The notes below the pieces were generated by a model that was given only the letters and a program-made list of their open reading frames with translations, made no database searches and was not told the origin of the DNA. Below are positions 22,972 through 34,346 of a stretch of DNA of 58,599 bases, piece after piece. Source of the DNA: Chara braunii (Eukaryota > Streptophyta > Charophyceae > Charales > Characeae); assembly GCA_003427395.1 (NCBI GenBank), contig BFEA01000239.1:1222998-1281596 (forward strand). Reading direction: 5' to 3'. Made by a program: the position numbers and the translations under genes. How positions within the stretch are numbered: position 1 is the stretch's first letter; each line of letters opens with the position of its first letter.

Positions 22972-23836
22972 GTGGAGTCACTGGAGTGTGATGAAGAGGT
23001 GACTCGAAGGCTACAGGCGGGGGTTATAAAAGAAGAGCCTATAATCGTTGAGTCGGACGGAGAGAACGAGGGTGAGAAAGTGGAGCCAGCGTCAGTCCTT
23101 CTGGGAAAGATGGAGGATTTGTGGGAGAAAGTGAGGAGATACCAGCAAAAACTAGTAGATATATGTGAAGAAGTAAAGGAATGGGGGGCCAGCAGCCCTA
23201 AAGTCTTCGTCTACGAATCCGGCCTAGAGTCGGTACCGGGGCGGCAAGGTTACCCTGGAGTAGTCACTGTGGGGTCAGGCCCTCGGTCCGGAATGACCTT
23301 TAGGCCCCCTATTGTGCAAGGGAGAATAACGTAAGTAGCACAAACCGGGGGCCAGAGCAAGGCAAGTGCCAGACGAGAACCCGCTCGGAGAGAGTCAGAG
23401 CCAGAACGAAGGAAGGAGGCCGTGGAGGTAGAGGAAGACGACGGTGAAGAAGAGCAAGATGATAGGCTGCGCCGAGAGGGGGATCAAAGGGTGGAGCAAA
23501 GGGCTAAGAAGCGGGGAGCCCATGAGGAAGCCAAACCTATTTTGCGCAATGAGACGCCAAAGAAGAAAAGTATGTAATCCGATTGGAGGAAGGGTTTGAC
23601 GTGGAAAAGGTGATTGATAGGTTGCTTGAAGGTCATAACGACCTTGTGACCTTGAAGGAGATCCTGGCTGGTTGCTTGAAGGTCATAACGACCTTGTGAC
23701 CTTGAAGGAGATCCTGGCGTCTGCTCCTAAGCTCCGTAACGAGCTAAAGGCAAGGTTTTCACGACGTTTGGTGCCAAGTGTCCATCTAAGCGTGATTCTG
23801 TCAAAGGAGGCGAAATGAGCGGAAACTGGGACAAAG
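22972..23836 (+). pseudogene. Gag-protease linker region of element 1, frameshifted
   Basis: The frame at 22972-23334 is acidic with a probable coiled coil (KMEDLWEKVRRYQQKLVDIC). It continues through TAA near 23332 into a Glu/Arg-rich stretch. The reading frame then changes near 23570 and is broken again by an exact 50-bp tandem duplication at 23620-23718. The order suggests a C-terminal Gag or linker domain. I recognise no enzyme here. Confidence 0.5.
23620..23718. repeat. Exact 50-bp tandem duplication
   Basis: Two copies with a period of 50, starting at 23620 and 23670 with GGTTGCTTGAAGGTC. The length is not a multiple of three, so it shifts the frame of the retroelement. Confidence 0.95.
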
Positions 23837-24502
23837 ATGGACTGGAAGTGCATGACCTGCAAGATGGTGGATTTAGTGGTAAAGGGATCGAAGTGCACAA
23901 CAATGGTGGATAAAGGGGCGGAGATGAACATCATCAAGGAAATTGATGCACTCAGGTTTGGGTTAGAGATAGACCACTCGGATTGCGGCATTCTGCATGC
24001 GGCCAGCTGCAAGGCAGTATTTCGCGGAACGGCGTCAAACGTACTTATCGAGATTGGGAGAGTGAAGGTCGGAGTTTGCTTCTTCGTCATGCCAGACGTA
24101 GACCATGTCATCCTCCTAGGGAGGTCGTTCCTATGCAGGACAGAGACGTTGATGTTCAACAAACACGACGGAACTTTGATCCTGATCATGTGTGACCCGG
24201 CGTGCGAAAACTATGAGATAGTTACTTGCCGGAACACGGGTTCCCGAAGTATAAGGAACCGGCCCAATCCCGGATCATTCACGATTGAAGAGGCAGAGAA
24301 TGGGTGTCGGAGACTCCTTATGGAACCAGAAGAGGAGGCACATGAGGAGGTGTTTTCCCTAAGCTTATCCGATGTGAACAAGGTCATGGATGTAGTGGCC
24401 ACGCACGAGATGGCGGATCCAGACGCCATTCAGGCGCTGAGGAAACAAGTTATGGAATGTCCCCAAGTTGGGGAAGTAGAGTTGGTTTATCGACTTTCAT
24501 GA
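23837..24502 (+). pseudogene. Ty3/gypsy element 1 retropepsin-like protease
   Basis: A 221-codon frame with the retropepsin layout. The active-site loop MVDKGAEMNII has Asp at residue 25 (23909-23911), but Lys replaces the usual Ser/Thr of D-S/T-G. The second conserved block VILLGRSFL follows about 80 residues later. Retropepsins of LTR elements cleave Gag-Pol as dimers. Loss of the Ser/Thr suggests inactivity. The stretch after residue 125 is the acidic linker usual before RT. Confidence 0.65.
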
Positions 24503-24569
24503 GGAAGGAGGGACCCTACAATGATGCAGGCGCAAGCGGTAAGCCGGCCTTTTTTAAGGGACGACTCAA

Positions 24570-24938
24570 GCAGGGTTCCCAAAGGCGGTACAGACTATAG
24601 ACAAGAAGTGCAGCCCAGTTCCCGTTCTCGTCACAAAAGATGAGGAGGTTTATTACGAGCGGGAACGAGGATTAATACGGCGAATAAGGGAGCAAGCAGT
24701 GGTTGGGCCGTGTCGTATCAATAAAGGGAACAAAGGGAAGCTAATAGTGGGAGAGCATGATTTCCTGTTACCCCAGGGCCCAGGAAAGGGTGCTGATGAT
24801 AGAGCTCTAAAGAAGAAGAGGTATCACGCCTATGGATTCGATGACGATCAGTGCGGGAGATTGAACGTGGATAGGATTCTCATGATCAGGTGTCGGGCGA
24901 CCGAAGGCCAGTCGTTCGCCCTAATACCGAGAGATTGA
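24570..24938 (+). pseudogene. N-terminal pol segment of element 1, truncated before RT
   Basis: One frame reads VYYERERGLIRRIREQAVVG, then RINKGNKGKLIVGEHDFLLP and HAYGFDDDQCGRLNVDRI. I associate such a segment with the pre-RT part of pol in this style of Ty3/gypsy element. It ends at TGA 24936-24938. No RT motifs follow, so the element is cut off here. Confidence 0.5.
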
Positions 24939-25730
24939 CCCTTAGAAAATTTATCTGAGAGGGAATCGGCCGGGAGTTTTGTCCGACCGGCTGGGAAAAA
25001 TTAGGCGTAGCCAGACCATCCCTAATTTTGGGTGTGTCAACCATCAAGACTAGCCCTCAAAATTGGCGAGAGGGACTACCGCTTCGCCGCCCTGACGGCT
25101 ATCTTATTGTCTACTTCATTTCCTCCCGCTCTAGGCCTGTTCCCGAAACAACTGGCTGCGGGACGGTAAATTGAGAATAAGCTCAAACGAGACCCTTTTA
25201 CGCTGACCAACTGACGCGAGAAAGGAGCCTCACGTTTCATTAATTTTAATATTAAGAATTAAAAATGGAAAAAATAACTAAAAACAAAAGAAGAGAAGAG
25301 AAAAAACGGGTATTCCTTAATTTATAAAATTTCCTTGGTATTTAATTTTTAATGAAACCGCCCTCAATATTTGAAATTTTCGGTGATAGAATTAAAAATA
25401 AGGAAAAGAATTGAAAACCAATAAAAGGGAAAGAAAACAAGGATTTGTTTGATATTTAATTGGATTCGGCTGTGACTCATTTTTGGTGAAATTCTTTTAT
25501 TTTCATTATTTTGATGATAGGATTAAGAAAATAAGAGAAATAGTTAAAAAGGATAAAAGGGAAAGGAGCGAACGATTATCTAATATTTGAATAAATTTTA
25601 TTGGATTTATTTGCGATGGGTCTTAGCCTCGGATTATTTATTTCCCCTGATTCTAACCATTTTCTCATTTTTCCAATAATTGAGATTACCGGCTTGACTT
25701 ACCTGATTTCCCTGATTTGTAGCCTCGCCG
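24939..25730. other. AT-rich DNA without gene
   Basis: From about 25200 the DNA is strongly AT-rich with repeated AATTAAAAATAAGG-like words, similar in character to the leader at 29240-30600. No coding sequence. Confidence 0.45.
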
Positions 25731-26518
25731 CGACCTGTGTGTAATGAGTGCGGGATGGCCTCACAGTGTGGTGTTACCGCCATGATACTTGATTGTGCCG
25801 CGCGACTCCATTGCGTTTGGCATTGGCTCGATGTCGACATGTTTTCAGGATCGGTATTGGTCTGGCATCAGCATGGTACAGGCTTCAAGAGTTCGAGAAG
25901 ATTGTTTCGGCCTCTGTGTGGGTTCGACATTGGTACGGTACGGGTTGCAGCGGCTCTGATTTCGGGTCCGATGCCGGTGTGGTGAGACAGGTTTGCCATG
26001 AATACGGGGTTGGTATTCTTGACACTGGAACGACATGAGCATTCTTTATTGATAACCGATCGACATTCCTTGATTCGGGACAGGCCTGGGACGGATGTGA
26101 CATGCCTAAGTTATAGGTTTGTCAACGATGTCGTACTGCAGACATGCTTTTTTTTTTTTTTTTTTTTTTTTTGATCGGAACAGGTATAGGACTGGAACCA
26201 TGTTTGCTTCATCATGCGATATTCGCCATTGGACTGGTACAGGCTACTGGAGTTGAGAGCGATTATTTCGGGTTCGGTGCTGGTCTGGTACGCTCACTAC
26301 TTGACGTAGCAATCTGCAACGACCAGGAACAATTCTGGGCCATGACACAGGGACGGCGTGGCAGCGTGCTGCATATTCAGATTTGTTTTGGGTCCAAAGA
26401 CTGGTATGCTACAGGAACGGTGCCTGTGACGTATGGCGCAAAATCTGGACCATGGTTCGGTACTTCGGCCTTGATATAGATGTTGGTTATCTATTTACAT
26501 AACCCTGGGACGACAGAG
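25731..26518. other. Degenerate TGGTACGG/TTTCGGGT-rich repeats, no gene
   Basis: Loose repeats of GGTCTGGTA, TTTCGGGTTCGG and GGTACAGGC occur through this stretch, with a T run at 26148-26173. No protein-like frame. Confidence 0.4.
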
Positions 26519-27860
26519 AGTAGACCGCTTCGCCGTTGACAGTCATGGTTGTCCTCTTTACCGTTTGATCTCATCTACTGCTGTGCATTCCGCTTCGCAG
26601 CTAGCGATGATGTCTGCTCCCTCCTTCACATTTGTCAGCGGGAACGGCTGCTCGTCAGCCGAAAGGAACATGCGTTGTACCTGCTCACGCTGACTGTATG
26701 AACAGGTCCACCTCCTCTCTCCCTCTCTCTCCATATTTCTCTCTCTATCTCTCACGTACTAGCCGAGCACTGCTGGCGTGTCAACTGCTCGTGCTCCCAT
26801 GCGGCTGATTACGAAAGTAGTGGCTCCGGGTGCGCCTCGCACATCCCCTCTCCACTCGCTGCAGCCGGACCGCTCTCCCCAGTACTAACTCGCACGTTCC
26901 CAGCGTCTTGACCCCGACTGCATTGGTTTGCGATGATGGTTGTGTACGCTAAGTTCACCGCCCTGTTCTCTCCCTCCGACGGTATCACAACCTCCGATGA
27001 CTGGGTACACCTTGCGCTCTAGGCTGATTTCTCCCCTGCTGGTCCGAGTCATTCACCATGACCAAGCTCAAACTTCACGTTCCCTAACCGGGTTGTCGGA
27101 CCATACAGAAGTGTTGGCGCAAACGCCAACTGAGCGTGCTGCTTACGTATGGCACACTCTTCTCCTCCTTGTTTCCAACCAAGCTGTCTGAGATCAAACC
27201 CACGAACCCGATTCGCACACCTGGCACGCGTCCCCTGACTGCCTCCTCCGAACGAGTTGAAAGCCCGTCTCCTCAGTGTGGACTGAGGACGCCTCCAATG
27301 TCCGTCCACTCTCCCCTTCCCTCTCTCTCATCGAACTGAGCATCTCACTCGAAGTGGGGGCTGCGGACACCAGGCACATCTCCCCACACTGAACCGAGCT
27401 CCTCCCTGATGCCTTTCTTCCCAGACTCGCCAAGCTCAGATTACCAGCGCCCGCCCCTCAACCGGGCTTTTCGCGAGGGCGCCAATCTGCGGTAGTGGGC
27501 GGCGTACGCCATGCATACCCACCCCTCTTGGTACCTGCTCACTTCTTCTATACTGTCCGTCCTCGACCAACTTCTCTGGTCTCTCCACTCGATCAGGGTC
27601 ACGACCTCAAAGGCCCTGTCGCTCCAATGCAACAGGCCCAGAGGGTGCTTCACCCTCGGTAATTCAGGCCCCGCTGCGCAAAACCGGTACCAGTATCATA
27701 GCCCACCAGTTTCCAGACCTAGCAGGTCCAAGCCATGGTCTGATGGTAAAGAGGATACGCGCCAGTTGATGTGACCTGACGGAAAAGGGAATGCACAGCA
27801 GTCGATGAGATCAGACGGTATAGAGAACAACCATTAACGTCAGCTGCGAACCGGTCTGCT
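26519..27860. mobile_element. Non-autonomous DNA transposon-like element, 78-bp TIRs
   Basis: The left end 26519-26596 and the right end 27784-27860 are inverted copies, about 84% identical by eye. Both share AATGGTTGT-like, TGATCTCATC and ACTGCTGTGCATTCC blocks. The 1.2 kb between them holds no recognisable transposase, so it would depend on another element. The right end contains a second partial match near 27720. Target duplications could not be defined. Confidence 0.6.
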
Positions 27861-29174
27861 CAGCAATTATCGAAATCAGTTCCGGTATGAGTATTGTACA
27901 TGACCAACCCCGCTAGTTGGGCGGTGAGGTGAACTGTCGATGACGAAATAAGACCACTACGGTAAAGTGAGTTGTTACTATCTCTGACTGTGAGGTGAAC
28001 TACTCTATTGATGATGGGGCGGGCGCTGCCTGAAGTGGAATGAACAACCCTCTCCCTTATTATCTTTGTTTAATTTTTCTCCTTTATTTTATTTTATTCT
28101 CCTTTTTTTTTTTTATTAATCGGATCTGGGACATTAAAACATTCTCGTCAGATTAGAGACCTATAGGCTCAGTCAGTTCTCTGAGGGGAGATTCGAGGAA
28201 GAGGGTAGTTGAGCACTTTTATCATGAATGAGCATAAGAGTGACTGCCCTTTGCAACCATGTTGTACCCGGTGATCATATATGTTCTAAATTATTGCCTG
28301 AATTCCCTTTTATCTCTGATGCTTCATGTTCGGGAATGGCAAGTGCCCATGAGCTTGGTTGGGCAAGCTGGACAGGCGGTAAAAGGTGTGTGAAGGCGAG
28401 TGTATGTGCTGCAAAAAGGGGTATTTTCGGTTGACTTTTCTTGTGCGTTGAGCGAAGATCATCAAATTGTTGTGACTGTACTTCATGAACCGGTTTGTAA
28501 ACACGACCAGGTGGGCCGCCGGCGACGCGGGACGAGAAACCATAAGAACCCAAGTCACGAGGGAAAGAGAGAGATTGTATTCTCAAAGTAAGAGTGAGAG
28601 AGCTGTACTATGGTACATCTTAGGGGCAATAGAGACTGAGTCAGCGAAAAGAGAGAGAGAGGGGTCAGTGAGAGAGCGAGGCGGAAAGAAAGAGAGACAG
28701 AATGACAGAATGAGAAAGGGGGAACAGAGGTAGAGGGCTAAGGACCCTGGGGACGGCATCTGATCCCCTAGTTGAACTGAAATTCTAATTGACGAGCCCA
28801 ATATTGAAACACCGAGCAAAAGTACCTGTTGATATTTCACTCCTCTCTTAATTGTGTGCTTTTCCATTTGCTTTTTTGGAACAAGAGAAAGAAAGTGGCA
28901 GCAGAATAGCGAACACATACGAATAATCTTTGGCCGTATTCCACATCCACTAGAGCAACTAGAGGATCTCGTCCTCCATAATAAACCCGTTACATCTTGC
29001 TACCTAATAAACGGGAGAAAAACTCTGCGGCAGGAAACGGATCTGACGGATAGGCCTAATAGATACCCTGCAGGCCGCTGAGGACCTCGGAAGCGGGCGC
29101 GGTGAGTAACAGGCACTGTCGCCCTTCGCTTCGGCAAACTACAGGTGACCCCTCCCCGGGTTTCCTCACAACAT
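27861..29174. other. No gene; possible 5' LTR of element 2
   Basis: Mixed DNA with a GA-rich stretch (28590-28735). Because it precedes a tRNA-Asp PBS at 29175, its right part should be the end of a 5' LTR (ending ...TCACAACA). No matching 3' LTR is present in the window because the element is cut off at 38575. Confidence 0.35.
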
Positions 29175-29192
29175 TGGCGCCGTTGTCGGAGA
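29175..29192 (+). promoter_or_regulatory. Primer binding site, tRNA-Asp type (element 2)
   Basis: TGGCGCCGTTGTCGGAGA differs at two positions from the usual plant tRNA-Asp PBS. It starts the internal region of the second Ty3/gypsy element. Confidence 0.75.
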
Positions 29193-31130
29193 GGGGAACA
29201 GCACCCCCAAGGCCTCGACCTTCCCCAATCAACGGGGCTGCCATGGCTAATTAGCCAGGAGGTAATTAATTCTAATCAGTTTGATTAGTTGATATTTTCT
29301 AAATTATATTTATTTCAAATTTAGATTTTTTAAAATATCTCCTAATCCGCGCGTTTTCACGCGAGCTTCACCATGACCAAAGTTTGAGCTCTCGGCGAGG
29401 CGAACATTTTGGTTCGTTTTTGGGAAAATTCTAACGGTGGGAAAAGGAGATATTGATTTTTTTATATTTTTCCAATTTCAATTTAAAAAATAACAAATTT
29501 CGGTTTTATTTATTTTTCGAAAAAACGAAGCGGAATTAGGCGGACACCGCCCGGACCAAAGTTGGTCCCTGTGTTTTTTCCGATATTTTGAGACTTTGGT
29601 CGGGGAAACCGGATGCTGTTTAGGTTAACTGCGGAATCGAGCAGAAAGAAAAAGGAAGCAAAAATAAAAAGAAAATTTGATTTTTTTTGTAATTTCATCT
29701 AAAATTATAGGGAAAGAGAAAAAAAAAAAAAAAATCCAATAGAATTTTTTTTTGGACTAAAAAGAATTTGGCAAAAATTTCTCTATGATGATCGGGGGTT
29801 TGTGGTGAGCGTGCGAACGTGCGAACGCGCGCAAGAACCTAAAACCCTAATTAGGGAAACCCTAATTGAGGGAAACCCTAGTTAGGTGAAACCCTAATTA
29901 GGGGTTTAGGAGGCGAATGCAACCCCAAGATTTATAGTAAAACTGAATATTCCCAAGAGTTAAAAATCTTGTATTTTATCATAATTTTAAATATCTTATT
30001 GATAAAAATTAGTAAAAACTAATTAAAAAAATAATTTTTTATTTTTAATTGTTTAAAAATTTGTTTTTCCGGCTTTTGGGACACTGGATCAAGGGACGAT
30101 TTTCCCAAACCTCATCCCCACGTGGGGAGGGAAATTGCTGCTGAAAAATTTTCAATTTTTTTTACTTTTATCTGATTTGTTTTCCCTTTTTTTTTTAATT
30201 AATTATTAAAAATCCTTAAAACCCCAGTAATAATCAAAAAATTAGTTTTTTTCAATAATTCTTATAATTTTTTCTATCGGTACCTTTCGTTATGGGCTTT
30301 GCCCGAACCCCATCCCAACCGGGGGAGGCGAAGTGCTGCCAAAATTTTTCTAAATTCATAAAAAATACTTTAGTTAAAAATATATCAAGGGAATTGAAAT
30401 ACTAAGAGGAGAAACCCCTCCTAACAAAGGAGGGATAGAAAGAAGAAATATTTCGACTTTCTTCTTAATTTTTGCTAATTAAATTCGGAAAAATCTAGAA
30501 AATTCCGAAAAGTGGTGGAAAAAGGGTAGATAGACAGTGCAGAATTGCAAGAGATACCAAAACTAAGCCCTCTAAAAGTTGAGGTAGGAATACGCATTTT
30601 CTAGGATTCTTATTGAATTTTCGTGAATTATTCTCAGAAAATTCAATAAAAATCCTTGGAAGGGTCTAAAATACGAGGGAATTAGAGTCAGATCTCCTCC
30701 GGGACTCCTCAATTCATCCCTAGAAACCGGAGCTAGCTAACCCCAAATTTCGGGGTTGATTTTGCTTTTCCCCTAGTTTAAGTTATTTAAATTCCTTAAA
30801 AATCGAAAACTGGCTGAAAAATTTAGGGAAATGGGGTCAACCTGACTTTTCGTGGGGATTATATTTGTTTTTGCTCCTCGAGGGTTGAGGACGCACGTGG
30901 AAGCCCCTGAAGCAGAGATCCCTCGAATTGTGCACGTCCCTACTATTCGAGGGAACTCGAATAGAGGGCCGTTAGCTCAAGTCGGGCTAGAGATTCTGCT
31001 TCATGGCTATTTGGGTTATAGTAGAGACCAGGTAGCACCGTTGTAGGCAGTATTTATTTAGGGATCGCCTCCCGAAACCCATCCCAACGGGGGGAGGCGG
31101 AGTGCTGCCGAAAATTTTCTAGGTTTATAC
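29193..31130 (+). other. Long AT-rich leader of element 2 with repeated hairpin modules
   Basis: No protein-like frame. Three modules, near 30085-30150, 30290-30355 and 31060-31125, share ACCTCATCCC or ACCCCATCCC, then a short self-complementary GGGGAGG segment, then GTGCTGCCGAAAATTTTCTA. Position between PBS and coding region would suit a packaging or translation signal, but that is inference. Confidence 0.5.
29838..29910. promoter_or_regulatory. Cluster of telobox-like AAACCCTA motifs
   Basis: Five AAACCCTA or AAACCCTAATT words in about 70 bases, several followed at once by TTAGGG so each can fold (ACCCTAATTAGGG). The motif equals the plant TTTAGGG telomere repeat read in reverse, and teloboxes are known promoter elements in plants. 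Here they lie in a retroelement leader. Confidence 0.6.
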
Positions 31131-31211
31131 CCCCTTTTCGGTTGTTATAGAGACTCCACGCACGTGAGGCTAGTCGGATGTTGCAAACTGAGGCCATAGA
31201 GGTGTACGAGG

Positions 31212-31907
31212 TTGACCGTACACAGGAGAGTTCGGAGTGTGACGACGACCTCAAGGATTGGAGGACTCTTCCCATATCCCAGTAGTCGATTGCGTGTGAC
31301 ACTTCCGGACTTCGTGGCGGAGGAGCTTTGGGGACTTAGACGCTTGGGCGAGATCTACTTTGCGGCTCTCGACTTGGACGGCCTCTACCGAGGATACGCT
31401 GATAGGGACTGGGTGTTGTATGCTCAGTTTGTAGCGGGGCCACTTGTCGGCGAGTGAGGGCTCCAGTTAATTGAGTTCCTGCGGGCCATTGTGCCTACCG
31501 GGAGCCCTGACCTATACTCCTTATACCAGCCCCTAGCTTTTTGGACGGCGCTAGAGAGGGAGGCTCGGAGGCCTGTGGATCATTTAGCAGGAGTAGGACA
31601 GCTGTTAGCCGAGACTCGCGAGGAGAGACCGAACCATCTCATCTCGACTTGGGAGGTTGAGGAGTATTATCAACGAGTATACCCGGAGGCAGACGATCTT
31701 AGGTGGTACGCCGAGGATCGGGATTGGGAGGACTTCGATGACGTAGATCCTTGGGGCGATCAGGACCAGGGTCGGGGATATCTGGCTCTGACTGATAGAG
31801 AGGAGCAGATAGGTGGAGAGGCGCCGCTGGAGGACGGCTGGGGACATCTTCCTCTGGCCGAGGGACAGCAGGCCATCCCTTGGGGGCACCAACGAGGATG
31901 GAGATGA
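31212..31907 (+). pseudogene. Unrecognised extra ORF of element 2 (part a)
   Basis: A single frame from about 31212 to TGA 31905-31907, interrupted by TGA at 31455-31457. It contains FVAEELWGLRRLGEIYFAAL and an acidic Trp/Asp-rich stretch (RWYAEDRDWEDFDDVDPWGD). It lies between the PBS and gag, where Tat/Ogre-type plant elements carry an extra ORF of unknown role. I recognise no domain. The first codons may belong to a different frame. Confidence 0.5.
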
Positions 31908-32022
31908 GAATATGCCAGATGCGAGAGACGATTAGAGGCAGGGCATATCCCTACGTTATTTAGAGGCGAGATCAGTGAGGAAACAGTTGGTAGACTCAGA
32001 GAGATAGCTTTAGGCAGGACGG

Positions 32023-33126
32023 GTGCTGCAGGACGCGCCGGTAGAGATGGCAGACAGGGACACGTTGAGAGTGATCGTTTCCGTGCGACGAGATAGGACA
32101 GAGGGTTGGGAAGTAGAGATGATAGATGATCTTGCGCGCCAGATCAGACTCATGACCGAGCATGCCATAGCGATAAGGAGAGGTCAGAGATATATTGAGT
32201 ATACCATCTGTTTCCATGGAGCTGACGGGAGAGTGCACAACACCTACTCGACTGTATTGAGCTTGAGTGGTAGAATGGTCCGAGAAGGTAGTGGCGTCAT
32301 AAGATCGAGTGCATCGAAAAGGACTAGAGTGGCACGGATTGAGTGGCGTGTGGTGATGAGGAGCGATTCGGACGTGTGGTTGACGTATGTGTTGACACGA
32401 GGATCAGAGTCCCGTAGAGTGAGAGATTTGATAGGACTAAGAGATGCGGCGCAGGGATATGATGTGCCACTTCCGGTGCGCTTAGAGGAAGGAGCTTGTG
32501 TGCCAATTCGACATTACAGCACTTGGCTGGCGGAAGGGGTTTTCTTGTGGACAGTGATTACAAAGGACAGAGGATTCCCCCGACGAGTGAAGGGTATAGG
32601 ACATCTTGTGTTTGATGAGGCAAGAGATATAGAGATAGGACTGACGCTTGCAGGCGCTAGCTGAACCTGGTGGAAATACGAGGTCTTAGCAAAGGCGATA
32701 GTGAGACGACGGCTGGCGCACATTGCTAGAGGTAGGCCTTTTACCACGCGACTCGTGGTCGGTCCTCCTCCACAGATTTACCATCCGATAGAGAGTTGGT
32801 GGATGGTCTTACCTAGGTTTGTTATAGAACAAACTTACGGGAGTGTGGATTGCTTAAGGAAAGCAGTCAACCACACTCTGCAGGCGCTCTTGCTGGGACT
32901 AGAGCCTCGATTCCAAGAAGCATACTACGCAGTCTGCATAAGGTGGGGACCTCCGGATAAGGAGACGCGGAGAGACTTGATCAACGCTACCTGTTGGGTG
33001 GATTGTCTGAGACATGCAGATCTGATTTACTATTGTCGAAGGTGCGTAGAAGACAAGTACGTCGGGCTGGAGGACCTGAGATACTTGTTTGTGCATAGCG
33101 AGCAGAAGGGATGCCAGGACGTATGA
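32023..33126 (+). pseudogene. Unrecognised extra ORF of element 2 (part b)
   Basis: A single frame of about 368 codons, with one stop, TGA at 32662-32664, in the middle. The first half (DTLRVIVSVRRD, then a predicted helix, then RYIEYTICFHGADG) has a strand-helix-strand pattern and ends EIGLTLAG. The second half (RFVIEQTYGSVDCLRKAVNH, CWVDCLRHADLIYYCRRC) is helical with several Cys. The length and open state between decayed flanks suggest real coding in the ancestor. The family is unknown to me. Confidence 0.5.
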
Positions 33127-33821
33127 CTACAGGGGTTAATGTGACCAGGCAATTAGTGAACGAGGGTTTCACGATTACTGTCCTACTTAGGGCTCACGTA
33201 GACGACAACCTAACAGAGCAGGAGAGTTTCCTACAAGCCAGGGAATTTATTCGAGAGTACAAACCAGAAGTTCTCGAATGCGTAACCTTCCAGAACAAGA
33301 TAACGTATGAAGTAATGGTGTGGTCAGCCAGGTACTAACGCGCAGAGTTGTTCTTCGATGAGACGGTAGCAGAGGCTAGGCGTAGGATATGATTACCCTG
33401 TCATGACAGGGCACGAGGAGCGACTGTATAGATATAGACCTCGAGCTTCATATTCACTCCGGTGGGATCACAGGGGATCCGACTCCTGGAGAGATGTAAG
33501 CGAGAGGAACCCCCGAGTGGCTACTCGAGGAACTGAGACGAGCGGTCTCTCTTCCCTGCGACGCCTTCCCTATGCCAGCAGTTAGCATGTGACGACGAGA
33601 CCCTACAATTTTTTTTGCGGGTGAACGTAGAAGAAGAACTGTCGGACAACGAGTTCAAAGAACTTGCTGAGGACGTCGTACGAGAGCAGAGACCTGGTGC
33701 GTTGAGGGAATTGACAACACAAAGTTGGGTGGTGCTTGAGGTGATTATCTGTGTTAAAGGAAGAGTGCGCATGGAGATAATTCGAGACGAGACGCCCGCG
33801 GAAGCTCGAAGCAATATATGA
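33111..33821 (+). pseudogene. Unrecognised extra ORF of element 2 (part c), duplicated module
   Basis: Two separated stretches in the same frame, 33111-33338 and 33615-33821, resemble each other. Each has a strand (TVLLRAHVDDNL; LRVNVEEEL), a helix (FLQAREFIREYKPE; FKELAEDVVREQRPG), a strand (TYEVMVWSA; VLEVIICVKG) and an end of the form DET-AEAR--I. This points to a tandemly duplicated small alpha/beta module. Stops and noncoding-looking DNA lie between. Function unknown. Confidence 0.45.
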
Positions 33822-34346
33822 TAAGTGTTTTACGTTAAGAGGGAGATGGGTCCCAGGTGATGGAAGATCTAAAAGAAAGAAGAAAGAGAGTTAATGATTG
33901 AATTATAAAACCAGTGGCAAAACGCATTAAGGAACTCGGTAACAAGATTTAAGATAGTGGGCTCAACAAGTGTAGGACTGAGTTGCGTAGAATAGAAGAC
34001 GTGTCGAAGGCATTGAAAAGACTTTTCAGAAAGGATAGGGAATTCTTTGCGAGATGACGGCTATAATTTTTAGAGAGCGTCAAGAGGAGAGAACATAGTA
34101 ATGAGGGATTGCTCGAGTCGACAGGAATTAAGGAGGAGCTGACAGAGATTGCAACGTCGGAAAGAAGGACGAATGTTGAAGGGACGACAGAGAATGAAAA
34201 GAAAGAATGAGTCTTGAGAAATATTTTATTCGCGTTACAGGGAGGTCGGAAGGACCAATTGTTTGTGTAGTGATACAATTGGTGTATCTAGAGAGACTCA
34301 GCGTGATCGAAGAGGCGGAATGCACTTGAGATCGACCGAGTCTGTT
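33822..34346. other. No gene seen between extra ORFs and minisatellite
   Basis: Purine-rich DNA with no protein-like frame on the plus strand. The minus-strand Ser-rich frames (33949-34325) look like shadows. Confidence 0.4.
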
